Below, in pieces: positions 38,245-53,200 of a stretch of 64,000 bases of DNA; position 1 is the first letter of the stretch; the number at the start of each line of letters is the position of its first letter. The notes under the pieces are model-generated. The model was not told where the DNA came from, made no database searches, and was given only the letters and a program-made list of their open reading frames with translations. The stretch is from Baylisascaris procyonis. Lineage: Eukaryota; Nematoda; Chromadorea; Rhabditida; Ascarididae. A program made the translations under genes and the position numbers. The DNA is taken from contig JAZARR010000222.1 of the NCBI GenBank assembly GCA_037389465.1, positions 62,001-126,000 of the forward strand, written 5' to 3'.

Positions 38245-41200
38245 CCTAAGCATAAAGAACATTCTTATAGCCATAATATTGTGCTAATAGCTAACAAACT
38301 CTACGAATTAAAACTGAAACAAACATATAGATAGCCAACTATAGCAAAATATCTTCGACAATTAGTTAAGTAACAAAGCGATGATAAGAAAAAGATGACA
38401 CCCTTCTTATCATTTCGAAAAAGCAAGATTTGTATTACATGCACTAAATAAGCTTGCATATTTTAATTTTATATGAAAAATTCTATGCGAATCAATAAAA
38501 CCTGTAGGCACAACTTCACGATCTCTAAGCGAACGCTGTCGAGGAAAGGAATGGAGCAGCGCAAATATGTCAAACATCATGAAGACATATAAATGCTTTT
38601 TGCAAGAGTCTAAAAATTAGCATAACCTTCAAAACATCATAGTGTTCTTAACATTAAAAAAGATGATATTAACTCCATCTTTTAAAACATTAACATCCTA
38701 AAAGAAATGCAAACAGCAAAAATAAATTCTCAAAGAAGAAGTTATCGTCCTCCCTGGTAATGTTCTCCTTTCTCACTCACTCAGAGTTAAAAGCAACAGG
38801 AACGTTATCAATCACATAACGCCACTACCTGACAAAAGGCATAAAGTGAAAAGCGCCGCCGAATGCACCAAAACAAAGGAGGGGAGAGAACTGGAAATTT
38901 TGGTGTCGCATCGATATCGGAGTTGACAACGCATACTCAACGCGAATGTTATATTTTTAAATAAGTGCAAGAATGAGGCGATTTATAATAAAAAATTACC
39001 GATTGCTTAGAAGGTGTTGTGGAGTGGAAGAGCGTCTCCAAACGTTGTTCGAACGATGGCCTTATCGTTAAGGGCTGGGCACCTATCAGTGACGTTTGAC
39101 TGCTAAATGATGATCCTGGAAGGCTTCCGCCCATCGAACGTAGGCTTCGATCTGAATAAACTCGATTAAAACTGACCATAAAAATAAGGTAAGCTATAAA
39201 ATATTCAAATACACGACCAAACATAATGAACCTCTTCCTACATAAATTCAAGTCCTCAATTTTCAGTACCGATTGAAGACCCTCACTGCGTTTGATGTCA
39301 AACGACAACTTTCAACCACAATTTCTGAGCATATCTTCTGACGTGTTCTCCACTCAGCCCCACCGAATACGACAGCTCAAAACATCCCCATCATTAACAT
39401 CCAATGAAAAAATAAATAAAAGTTATCTGTGCATAATGAGTCGACCATAAAATATGACAAACCAACCGTAACACTTATAAGCAATCCTTTAATTTTTTTT
39501 TTTTTTTGAAATTTTGTGAAGAAGAAAAAGAATTGCACAATCATTGCCAAAAGATTTTTCTTGTGAACATTGCGTATTTCATAGAACGAAAGTCAAAAGG
39601 AAAAATCATTTCGTTAGAATGCTTTCCGAGATCCTCTTTCAACCATTTTATATTCACTCTTAAAGGATTTCTAAAAAATTTTATTAATAAAAATCCAAAA
39701 AACGCAAATTTCTAAGAAATTCCCCCCTCCCTTCATGATGAGAAAAGCAAATAACGCATTAAAAAAATGGAAATGTGCAAAAAAGGTGATATTTGGTGCT
39801 AACTTTTCGACAGGTTGTTGGCAGTGGTTGTCTTCTCGTCACTCGATTCGTTGCTGCTATTTGTCACCTCTTCCATCATATCTTTCAAATCCTTTAAAGT
39901 GATTTACATCATATCATTTTCTTATTGTATTTTATTGTATGCTTTATGAAATGCTTTCGCTGAGAATCTTGCTTACGCCATTATACTCAAGACAGCCCGA
40001 ATGGTATCACGCAGATCGACTATAACCTGACTTCTAAGGATAAACTTCACTTCAAATTCCATGCAAAAAGATCTGGAGTAGGAATTGAAAATATCCTTAA
40101 ATGGTACAATATAAAATAGAAACGAAAATATGAAATTGAGATAAACCATAGCATAGCTTTGGGAAATCTTCCTCTCTCACCCCCTTTTCCCAAAAAATAC
40201 AACGAAATGAGATAAAACTGACGGCAAAAGTCATGCGAAGATGGGAGGCCTGTAAAATCAAAAGATGTAAAAAAAAAGGAATTCTGAAGAATTGAGAATA
40301 AAGTGGGAAACACATCGAATGAGACAATCTAGAACCATCTCCAAATGAATGACCGATAGCCAGTGCGCTGATATGCGTCTAGCATTCTATCATCGATAGC
40401 CATGTCACCTTACAATTAAAAAGCCAAATAAAAAAAAAAAAAACTGAAATGAAGCTCAAAAGAAACCATGAGATCCATCGAAGCGAGTTTCCTGTTCACT
40501 CGGCGCCTATTGAACGCGCCTCGCTCATCGATTTTTACCTTCTTATGGCGTCGTCTGGTCATTCTGTAACATCATTATTATTCATCCTCGTCACAAATCT
40601 AACAGATTCTAAGAAAGCGCATAACAAAACAACCTTCTCAATGCAATATACTAAACCCAATCTTGTGACCAAATATCTCAAAGCATGTCATATATATGTA
40701 ACGCCGAACACCACAATACCTCTTCGCGAATGAACCCAACCTCTCATTAACAAACTTTCAGGCATTCAGGAAATTTTATTAGAAATTATCCGGTAATTTC
40801 GTCCTGGCCAAAAATATAAGCCACCGACAATAGAGATCTCAATATTTCTTAATTTACTTTCTCATATAAACACAAAAGAACAACACTTAGGCACGTAAAA
40901 TGTAGACCAAAATGAGCATTGGACCTTTTTGAGGAACGGGAACGGCGTAAAGACGGTTCGTCTGTTTCAGAAAATGAGTCATCGCTTGCCGACGAAGACG
41001 ACCAACGATGGTTGCGACTTTCGACACCCACACAAGTTGCCACTTTACGACGGGTCGATTCACTAGAATATGCTCCTCTAGTGCTTCAATGCCACTCTCA
41101 TGATAGAGCATTTTATATGTAAAACTTCTACAACACCATACATAGCTAACCCTCCAATATTTTCTAGTTACTTGCCAATACCGACGAAAGTAAGCGCTAA

Positions 41201-44200
41201 CGCACATTCCTGGACCAGTCGTTGAATTTGCTAGCCGCATATATGAAAATGGTGGTGCCGATGCAGCGCAATAAACCTGGCTTACGTGCACTCGATACCT
41301 GCTCACATCACTGACGACATGGCACATTAAAGGAAACAACTTAATAGCATTTAATTTTGGAAGAAATCCTAACATCTCCCATTAAGGGAAAATAGAGAAT
41401 AAAAATGTTAAAATGAAAGAATGTGAGAAGGAAGAGGAGAAGCCAACCCTTGGGCGAAAGGTGCTGTTCTCCGCTCCGCAACACGATCTTTTCTCTCGTT
41501 TCCTGAACGCGAATATATTCGCGTTGGATTTGCATTTACTGCAGCGAAAGATCGCCGATCCTGAAATAAAATAATATATGCACAAAAAATACATGCCATA
41601 CCGGAAGCAATCATGTTCACTTGCAAGCATTCGCCCATTCTACCAAGTTTAACTGAGGCATGAAGCAAAAGAGTTTGCGAATGAGATAGAGATATGCACC
41701 CAATATAGAATTACGAGAAATTACTCCCTCATTATTTCAATAAATCTGTGGAATTTCCACCAGCAAAAGCTCTTCATTCTGAACAGCTCTGAAAGACCCG
41801 AGTATGAGTGTGATATTTCATAAAACGTCGTTCACGTAGATAGTACCAACCGAGCCAGAGTTTTTCTTGTCTAAACGAGAATCCCTCCAACATGTTATTG
41901 GACGAGAACACCGAAGCAGATCGCTTCAAAATCCTCCTTACTCTTTATGGTAACAAAGCCTATGAAACTATCTACCAACATGTCAGATCTTATTACGAAT
42001 CCTACAGCAAATAAGTCGACAACTTCGGTACAGCCAGTGAGCCCAACAACCTATACTGATAGCAGCACGAGAGCGAACTGTGGCCTGTCCACAACTACAG
42101 CAACAACCATTAGGAGCCACCTTGTACACATTTTATAATTTACAACTACAACATGTTCTTATGCTCCAAGCACAGCCCTCTAAAAACATACTTTATCTCT
42201 CACGATAGGCGGTGTCTGCGAACAACTAGCATGCCTCGATCGATGCTTTCTTCGGCGATGCGAGTCGTCATCGCTACTCACACTCTCCAAATCCGGTAAA
42301 TCTATCTCTCGAGGCTCAGCAGGTTCCGACTTCATATGGCGCACTTCAGGGGATGATGTTCGCATATCATCGCTCCGACGTCGTTTATATCTGAAAGCAT
42401 CAACATAGAAAACCGGAAGATGAGGACTTCGATCTCAGATAAGAAAGCGATAATCGCCTAGATAAACACCAAATCCTGGATAAGAGTGAGGACTATAGCT
42501 TAAGATCCGCAACGTGTTCTTGTTCGCCGAGCAGTCACTTAGCAAGAAATAATATAAGATCAAATATCAGCAAACCGGAAGTCAATGCAGCACCGTCCGG
42601 TTCAATGCAAAATGCGAGAAACGACACGAACCTTTAGAGTTCGTGCTTGTTCCCTACAGTTTAACTAGCAAAATCGATTTTCACGAATAATCAAACATAA
42701 CAACCTTCTGATTCGTTGGTACCTCTCGACTTCCTGAACCAGCTCGCGAGAATCGCCATGGGACCGTGAAATGCCTGCATCCTTGCGGTCCTTTGGCTCA
42801 TCCAATGTTCGAATTACAACCTCCTTCAATGAATGTAACGCCATATAATCTGAGCATAACTGATTATACACCATGCCTTGAATACACAAAATTGAGGACG
42901 GCAGGGTAGAATACGGCTTGTCAATCTATAGTTATATACAGGAAAACCCGAAAAATCGATTTTCTGTGAGCGCCACATTTCTTATACTCTCTCTCTTACA
43001 AATAAATTGCGTTAATTATTGCATCGCTTTCTAAGGTTGCAATGATGATGACATTTCAATTTAAATAAAAGAAATTGTTGAATAGCGACAGATTCTGACC
43101 CTATTTCAACCTCCTGGTACTACCTGCACGAAATCTTCAATTTACTATGAAGCACTCCCGTGCGAGTACAGAATCTTGCAAAAACACACAGCATACAATA
43201 TTTTGTTACTTTGCATTAACTAATAAGCGATTTTCTACGTCCCAAGGTGGGGCGACTAGTTGAGACCCCCCCCCACTTCCGCTCCCCTTTTACCCATAAA
43301 GAACCCTTAAAAAATTCTCTTTTCGATTTATAAACATAAGAGAAACACACCTTATAATAATCTTTAGACCCTTCGGCATAGCTCCTTCTTTTATAATATT
43401 TTCGCTTCTGCAAAATAAAGAAATCAATTAATGCAAAATGGTATAAACAAATTCATGGCTTTTGTTTAATGCTTTCCAGAATATCCAAAAATCCATAAAA
43501 CGTAATTGCTGTTCAAATAGATCTTATGCTAAATTCCTTCCCCCGTTTACAGGGTAGGGTACTATGCCTTCCATCCACCACCAAGTTGAAATGCCTCCGC
43601 CTCCACCACCTGTCCAATTCATATTGCAACTACGATATAAACGTATAATTAAAAGCACGGAAAGACAATCAAAATCTCACATAAAACTGTTTAGATGAAC
43701 GCAACACTCATCGCACGATTCATCGAGCTAAATAACCGTCACAATTCTCAGCATATGCAAAAAATATATAAAGTCTGGCATAGGAAATCGGAATTTCCAT
43801 ACGGTATTTAGGAGGGAAGCCGTAATGAAGAATCACTCCATCTCCTGTTGATAGGGGAATGTAAAACGGACACATTGTTCTCTTCAAAAACTTCCCTTAA
43901 TCCTGATCTCTATTGTACAAGCTTGATTCACTCCAAATCTCTTCTATTTTCCGAATTTTGGTCCGCCAGATAATTTCAATCTCCATCCTACTTTTGCACA
44001 TTCCTCATCGATCAGATCGCTTATTATGTGCACTAAGGATTTTTTTTTTCATTTTTCGTACAACTACCAAATCGAATATCAACAAAACTTAGAAAACCCA
44101 ATGCCATCTATCGCTATCAAAATCTCTAAACAGTTACATGTCTGCAAACTCCTCGAAAGCTCGAATTTAACCGCTCTTGAAACACCACCTGAAGATCTCT

Positions 44201-47200
44201 TCCCCTAACTCTAAACCTGCCTACACCTTTTATTTAGATGATGCTCTAGATGAACGATAGCGCAATTTCCATCTACTCACCAACAGACGCAATCCAATCA
44301 ATTCAATCTTTAAACGTTTCGGTATTTTGCGCTGGAACTCGCTTTTCAACGGTGCAAAAGACATACCTTACTCCGATATTTTAGAAGTTACTCAAAATTT
44401 TCCCGAAATGCCATCCAAACTTATGGACTCTGACTTCAAAGAAAGAAAAGAAATCAATGCCGTCCCTCAACTGTACTGGTCTCAAATTCTTAATGGACCA
44501 TTGCAATAATATATAATATTTTAATAATAACCTCTTCAATAATCGCTTCAATATGTCGTTTTTTCTTTGCTCGGCGTTCGGCTTTCATTTTCCTTTGGAA
44601 GGCACTCAGGTCGCTCTCCGCCTCGCTTACAGAATCCTCAGCTCCACTCGACGATAACGTTGACGTTGAGCATGTCGCATGCCTCCTCTTCCGTGGACGA
44701 CCTCGTGACGAGACATTTTGTTCCTCTGGATGGATAAAAAACTCGTTCAACGATAAACAAATATATCTAAGGAAACGTGGAAAAAATGTCATTCTGCGGG
44801 GATGTTGACTACAAACAAAACAGTGAAGCGGAAGCCCTTTCTTTAAAACCAACCTACACCGTTTTTCACTTCAATATCCGAATTGAAATCCTCGGATTCC
44901 CGCCTTCCTCAAAAAAAGCTAACCAAATATCCTTATCAAAAAAGCGAATGCGCTTTTAATTTAACAATATAGTACATTCCTATCTATGTGTGAAGCAATT
45001 GATTAAATCGATACCACCAATATCCTCCACGTGGTGTAATTTTTGTGATTGAGTGCGTATAAGTCGCTTTCCTAATTTTCCATCTTCTTTCTTTGTTGAT
45101 ATTCTTTTTTCCTCGTCTCGTTCTTGTTGTCCCCTTTCCTGAATATATAATAAGGTCAACAATGTAATAAGAACATCTCATATATTAACCATCAAAAAGA
45201 AAACAATAGACCACGTTTATTCATAAATTGTGTGGCATTTGTTGCATGTAAATGAGCTGGCTTGAGCAGTTAAATTAATTAAATGATGTTTCGACCTCAC
45301 CTCAAATCAGCTATAAAAACTGCAGATTATTCCTGTTTCCCCTGCCCCCCGCCCCAACCCCTCCTTCATCTGCAATCATGTGACATAAAATTAAAAGGTG
45401 TTTAATGAAGAATGCATATAATCATAGAATTTCCACACTGTTCAAATCTGTAATAATTCGTGGATGAGAAAGCTCTATCGTTTTGAAGCAATTCTTGTTT
45501 CTTTCATTTCCTTTCTCGGCCCAAAAGGCACAATGAGATAAATATACGCATATCATGCTTTTTCGAGAACTAAAAATAGATACAGTATGAACGCAACACA
45601 TGAGTAGGGTGTAACTAATAAATTACGCAACCCGATGTCAAGTCTCGGTTTATATGACACCCATTAATAATGGCAATAACAGTAAAACTTGAGAAGTGGT
45701 CAAAAACTATAAATATAGGACGTTCTTTAAAAAAAATTTAATGAAAAGTTGAAGCCTAAGAGATATTGCCCACGAAACGCATCAAAACGCATTACCTCCC
45801 ATCCCCCCTTTTTTCATGTCATTCAACCGCAAAGTTCTTTCCTCAATTCCTTTTCATTGCCATTCCTTAGTGCCCATTCTTTGCCGAGAAGCCATCATTA
45901 AACCTTAGTGCTTGGAATGCGCAATCCATAGCTTCTCCTCCTCCTTCTTCGTCCTCCCATCCCCCACTCCGTCCTACAGCTGATACCATAAGACTGTTTT
46001 CCACTGAGTGCATCAATTTAGTAAAAATGTCGAATGAACTACGTCTCAAAGTAAAGATCATGCCTTATTTCATATTTTTTAAAGAAAATGTTCCATAAAT
46101 AAAGTTTTTCAAGAAAAAATTAATACCGGCGAAGGATCGATCGGTGCCTTTCCGGAAACTGGTATCCTAGCAACGGGATCTGCGGTCGTCCCAACGATTG
46201 TAGGTGGCGGTAATGGAGGCGCATTCAATGATGATAGTTCGCACATCGAACGCACTGTCGACATTTTCGGAGTCAAAATCGATCTCAGCGCTGCAATTTC
46301 AATCCTCTTCTCAAATAAATTCATGCAACATCTAACAAGCAACGCTGACGAAAGTCCGATCAATAAGAAAACTACTGATCAATTGTATCTGATCTCTGTC
46401 TGTTAACCTCGATGTGTATAATGATATAGGCAAGAACTTTTCATTGTTAGTCTATAACTTAAAACATATATGCAAAAATGGAATCAACCTGCTGATCAGA
46501 TAGCAGTGCACTCTGACAACAGCAATTAACCACTTCAAAAATGATTATCAACGAAACATTCATAAGAATATACGTCAGTCCGCTTCGATAATTTCAAGCA
46601 ATTACACTCATTTCCTCATTAAAAAAGGTCAAGAAGAAACACTTCAAGTGGTTGTCCATTCTCTTTCTTGCAGAGTGACTCGCCAAAATCGAATAAACAA
46701 TACCGTCCACCGAATGACAAACTAACCAACCTGAACTAGTTGGAGGTGGTGGTGGTGGAACATAATCGGCCGACTTCAGAAGTGGTGTGTAAACCAATGG
46801 AACACCGGGCACTGCTGCAGTCACGGGATAAAATGCTTGTACCGGTGAAACCGGAAATGCAAGTGGAGAAGGAGGTATTGGCGAGTGCGTAGAAAGAAAA
46901 AAAGGTGGCGGGGGTGGCAGGCCTGCTGCAGGTGGACCTGGAAGGGCTGTGCCCAGTGGAGGTGGAAGGCCTGCTGCAGGCAGACCTGGGGCAACTGTGC
47001 CCGGAGGAGGTGGAAGGCCTGTTGCTGGTGGAGCTGGAAGGCTTGATGCCGGAGGAGGTGGAAGGCCTGTTACCGATGGAGGAACTGCTGGACGTAACAA
47101 TGGAGGAGGGGGTGCAGGAGGAGGCGGGCAATGGGCAGTAGATGCGATAACATCCGATGCAGCAGAAGGCAAAACTGTGATGGCTTCAATGGAAGCCGAA

Positions 47201-50200
47201 ACCTTCGGTGTGCTCATCAATCCCGCATTGTAATCGAATGCCGCCCGCGGCGTTGACTCACCTGTAAGTGAATCTTTTCAGTTTACTTCGAAGCCAGTTC
47301 ATCCTATTCCATAGGAATGCGCTAAAATGAAATGCTTAAATAAAATAATCTGCAGATTTGCAAATGGGTGATCGAATAACATATTATGAGAACGATGAAA
47401 CTGCAGACAGATCGGAATATAACACGGATTTATATACTTATAGAAACAGGGAGGTAAAATTGATGAAAATATTTAAAGTGATGATGCATTATCACAGTAA
47501 CGATAATTATGACTTGAGCAGAAAATTTGGAAAACGAAAACAATCTCCGAGAATGAGGTACAACGAAGGAGCAATATTTCTCGCTTTCAGTAAGTTGAAT
47601 AAGTCAGAAATTAAGTTTTAGTAGAATACAGTAACGATGCAAAATACTTTTACGACATCCTTCTTAACACGCCATCCACCATATACAAGAAACTTCAAAT
47701 TAACCAGACCGAACTCGATCGTATTATTAAATCGAACTCGGCCCTATCATCAGACCCGTCATGACCTCATCAAAGCAATATGCAAATTTTAAAAAGTTGA
47801 TGATATTTAAAAACCTACAAGGAGAGTGTGATGGCACTTGCTTGTTGAACGATTCGAAAGACTTATCAACGTGATCGTAGGTATCCTCCAACCGATCCAT
47901 TCCACTGCATGAGGGCTGATCGTCGTGTAACGCCTTCAAAAACTCCAGACAACTCAAACTCTCACGAAAAACTATAAAAAGTAGAGGAATGCTGCTGTAC
48001 CAATCAGGGCACAATGCGTGCTTTTTGTAGAAAAAAAAGTTTAGGATGTAAAAAAAATTCAGACACGCATGTGGGGCAGAATCATGGGCCAATTTCTTTT
48101 CTATATTGAGATGAAATTTTGACATTTTTCGTGGTCATATGGATGATGCTGTTTGAATCTCTCAACGAAAAGCTCCTAGCTCACTCACCAATTTCATAAG
48201 CATTACTACAATATCACTAGAGTCAAACTTTTGAAATAGATAGCAGCTTATGAAACTTGAAACCCATTAAATTTCATTAACAAAATCACTTATCTCCTGA
48301 TTCTCTCAAGGCAATTTTCATAGCCAGTAAATAAAACCCCCTATAACGTTCTACTAAAAAAGGTTAAAAAGAGAAGGGTCAGGGGGGTCAAACTTCGCAT
48401 CCCACCGATTTACGAACTTCTTTATCCTCTACATCACTCCTTTTGCAATAGTCATCGAATGACTACATATTACCTAGATCTTTAAAAATCTCCTCTGAAC
48501 GTTTCATCACATCACTGTATGCAACTTCCAATACGAGACTTTCAAATATCGTCTATATCCCCTCTCAGTTCTTGATACAATGGAAACTATTCAATCATTC
48601 ATAACAGCACAGATTCATCAATTGAAGGTCAAAGATTGCACTAATAACTAAAAGGTTAAAACCATGGAAATAACTGAGGCTCCACCTAAATAAAACCTTC
48701 AATATTTAAGACAGGATTCTGCCTCTTTAATACTCAAAATAGACGTACCCCATAAACCAACATATAAAACGGAATGTTTACAATCAAAGATTTTACAATA
48801 CTCAACAGAAAGTGCAAATTTTTACTTAAATGAACTAATAAATATATTAATGAAAAATACCTCATCAGGTGATCGTGGCAAATTCAATGTCCGGCGTAAT
48901 TCATTGAGTTTTGCCTCATCAACGCCTCGCAGGTAATTAGGGATCGGTGCACATTCCATCGCAATTTTCTCATAACGTCTGCTTATCTTCGACGCTATAA
49001 ACACATTTGTTATCTCACAGCCAACGGCAATCCACATTAATTGACACTATGCAAGAAAATTACAACTACAACTGAGGGCAGTAGGATTTAAGTCACCGAC
49101 CATGCCAACTTCCTGTCATATCAACCGCACAAATGTGCAAAAAAATAGGTAAAGGGTTGTACGCTGCTATTCCCTGAGTACCTGAGAATGCTCTAGCTGA
49201 AGTTTTTAGTAACTTAAATCAGCATATAAGGTATTCACCTGAACTCATGCGAAATTCTACTTTAAAAAAAAATAAACTCTCCAATCTTTTATGAAATTTC
49301 AAACATTTCCAAGCGAAGTGCGATTCGCTTCTAGAATAACGACACTCTGTTCATCCCCCCCAAAAAAACCACCAACAATAAGCATATCATTTGATTTAAT
49401 TAATTCAAAAAGAGGGAATTAAGAAACTCATACCGTAAGGATCAAGGAAGCAAGTAATGAGTCCACCCATCACCGAACAGCCATCTGTCTTCGCAACGAA
49501 TAGACTCGCGACGCTCGGTTCCTCGAATACTACCAGTGCCATTCCCATATGTTTCTTTGTACGAGGATGCCGATAGATGATCACCTCACATACAGGACCC
49601 ACTTTCCTGCAATCACAATCGTTGTCATAGATTTTCCCATCTCTTCGGTACCACTACTCCATTGGTACTTCTACTTACAGTGATGGGAAATAAAACGGAA
49701 AGCAGGAAGAGAAGATGGGAGGAAGGGGGAGAGATTAAAGCAAGTCAAACAACCGTCCTTTTCGCCGACATTTTTTTCTCTTTGCACTTTTTCGTATCAT
49801 TTTTCCACTAGGTTGTAAATTTCATTCAAAACCTGTCTGCGATTTGCGCTGTTGCTATTTTCCTCTCCTTTCTTCCTTTCTAACAAGAATGCAAGAAAAG
49901 ATCCGATCATTCACCCATTATTCTTATTTAATTCACAGAAGGAACTCTCAAAGAAGTTGAGCCTTAAAAAAAAGAAAATATGGTGATTTGATAGGATGTA
50001 AAGAAAAGTGAGAACAAACTGACGCATAGTAAAGAAAAATTTTAGCCAAATTCATCAAAGTTTTCTCTAATTAAATGAAGGAAAATTTAAAATATATTTA
50101 TGAAATAAAAAAAGAAACCAAATAAATAGTAAATGGACGAATAAAAACATGTGTATGGTTGTATGCGTCAATCACAGCACTCCAACTATATAGGGTCTGC

Positions 50201-53200
50201 TTAAAAAGAAGGAATAAGTGTGAACGAAAAAATCTCTCAATGTGACCAAAATGCGATCTTGTAGACCACTGAATGCAACTAAACTTTATTGATTAGAAGA
50301 GAGTGGATCAACATTTGTCATCGCAGAATTTCTCAAATGAAGGAATATCGAAAGAGTGAGAAAGGAAGGGAAGAGGAAGGATAAGAGATAAAGAAGATGG
50401 ATGACAGGAAGGGATATCGGACGATACGAGAGGAAATTACTGCCGAACAATACAAGGAAAAGATACCGATACAATGATACAGGATATAAGAAAAAGAAGA
50501 AAGAAAAATGGCTCTCTAAGATGATCAAAAGTCGGCACTCTTGCAAAGAACGATGGCACCACAGTTGCGAACTGCGAACGGAGCTGAGCTCCTGCGCAAC
50601 TCTGCGTACGTACCGGCTACCGTACTCAGCATTCTGCAAACGAATACTAACACCCATCAAAGAAACTTGAAAATTTGTGGTAAAAACGTACAATTTTTTC
50701 CATCATTCAAATGAGAGTTTCAAATAATGTCTCCGTGTGAAATTTCAGCCCAAAGTGGAAGTGCACCTGCCGCATAGGCCATCGTTCTCTGCAATCTTTG
50801 ATTAGCACAGCACAAATGGCCCCTCCAGCAAGTGCACTTCCCCTTCTTCAATTGAGTCGAAATTTTGCATGCAGACATTATTTGACACTCTCAGTTGAAT
50901 GATGGAAAAAAATTACCCGTTTATTTTACAAGTTTTCGAGTTTCTGTGATGGGCGCTAATATCCACTTGTAGAGTGCACAGTAAGATAGTGGTATCTACG
51001 CAGTGTTGGGCAGGAGCTCAGCTCCATTCGCAGTTCGCAGTTAGGGTGCCATCGTCCTCTGCAATTGTGCCCTAAGAGTCCTGCTAAATGCTGAAAATAT
51101 ATTCGAAAAATAAGAAAGAAAAACCTACTCGCACATATCCCGCAAAAACGATTCATTGATGTTATCGTTAAGACCGTAGATAGACACCTCACGCTTAGGT
51201 GGTATGCCAACCGAGTTGTTATCCACCTGCAATATAACTTCATCAATAAAATAGACAGAATGACCTCCCCCCCCCCCAATTTATTTAGACGATAAAGAGC
51301 GACGGTTGAGGAAAGGGGAAGTAGGGGTCTCTGCCTATCTCAATCCTGAATCAATCTGAAGTCCTTCTTCAAAACTAGAGGAAGGAGAAGGTCCTGCCCC
51401 CCATAGCGGTGCATATTTCGTAAATGCAAACTAAACTGATACTCACAACCAAAGCCTGAAAAATAGAACCTACAAATGAAACCTTTAAAAAAAGGATTAG
51501 CAAAAGATCCAATTACGTATCAATCGTACTCATTGCATCTACAATTGAAGAATCGAATGGTATATATCTCATTCACTAAGAACAATAGATTGCTCTGAAG
51601 CAATCAGCAATATTATAGATTATTAAGAATTGTCAATTTAAACTTTCTTTCGTTATTTTTCTTTATTTTTCGCTCTCCTTCTCAAACAGAGGTGTTCACT
51701 TTTCTCTTCACTATAAATAAATTCAACATTTTTTGCCTCCACAAAAAAATAAATAGAAAAAATTTTATATAGAGGTAGACGGCTATCAACAAGAAAAGAA
51801 CGAACCACAAATAATGGGATGAGCAAGTCGAGTGTCTCCGTTTTACGAAAGCGCACATATTGGTTTCGTGGATCACTGACCGCATAAATTGTATACTGAA
51901 ATTATGGTTGAGAATTTATATTCATATTCACTAATTGTTGGATGAACCTCCTTCATGAGTTTCCAAACAATGTCATCCCATTCCGCTTGGAAATCCCGAA
52001 CATCCACAGAAGATCCCATCTTCTTAATCCTCCAACTTATCCCCTTCCCCCTCATTCCACCTTCATTTTTCTCCTTTCAGGCGCTACTTCTGCGGAAACG
52101 GATACGACTATCATGATGCAATCTGACTCAACTGTTCTAAGTTGGTTCATACGAGAAAATATTGAAGCAGTTGTAGATGCCTATCGAAAGTTCACCGATG
52201 ATCCAGCAAGGGAAACAAGAGAATAGCACGAAAGAAATCCATGTATGATACCAATGACCTCAGTGGGTTTTATAAGGTGATTGCGATAGTCTTTTCGAAT
52301 CTCAACCTAAACTCCCCCCCTTTAAGTCTAATATTGATCATGTGCACTATAAAGATGCACGTGAAATGGTTGAAAACACATAGACAAGTCGGAGCCTTAC
52401 AAACCTGAGGTAGCTCCTTGCAAACTCCATCGAATCTATAGACGAACGATCGTGCATCCACATTAATAACTTTCCATGCGTCGCACTTCACATGTCGAGC
52501 AGCACTCGTCGGGCGTGCGCGTTGCGCGGGCGGTGCACCTTCTAAAAGCACGCATCGGCACTCATTCACGTTGGCGATGTGCCAAACACCGCTCACTTCA
52601 TATATTCTATCAAATTTTTTATTGAATTTTATCATTAAAAAAGAGGGGTAATCATTGTTATGTAAGTATTTCAAGATCACATCCCCCTCCCATTCAATAG
52701 TAAGCTTGACGTCATAAGGCTTTCTAGATTATGCAAAAATTTAGCAAAAATCCTAGCCATCCTTCTTAAAAATCGATAAGGACCCTATATCCGTTTGAGA
52801 TTAAACGACCGTCGCAAAAAATGGCGCAACTGTCTCATAACAAAAACGAAAGGCAACGTTTCGATCCGCCTGAGACTTCATATACTGAACCTAACCAGCA
52901 TAAAAAGGGTTTAAATTTGTGGTGAATTGCAATGTGAGGAGGATAAACGATACTACAAATTGATGCCTTTTTACCCGAAATGGAAAAAAAAAATAATCCT
53001 TTTTACCCGAAATGGAAAAAAATAATAAGTCAATCTCTCAAACACAGAGTAAGAGATAATTACATGGGAAGAATGTTTCCCAGATGGGAATGTTAATGGG
53101 GGAGGATGGCATTCGCCTAAAATTTGGTATAAGATAAAGTGGGTTAGAGCATCAAAAAGTTATACCACAAGTTTAACTAAACGGAAAATCGACTTAATTC

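Noticed and set aside
46905..47233. Two glycine- and glutamate-rich plus-strand frames
   Set aside because: They are antisense to the proline-rich set-2 exon; the low-complexity composition explains the open frames.
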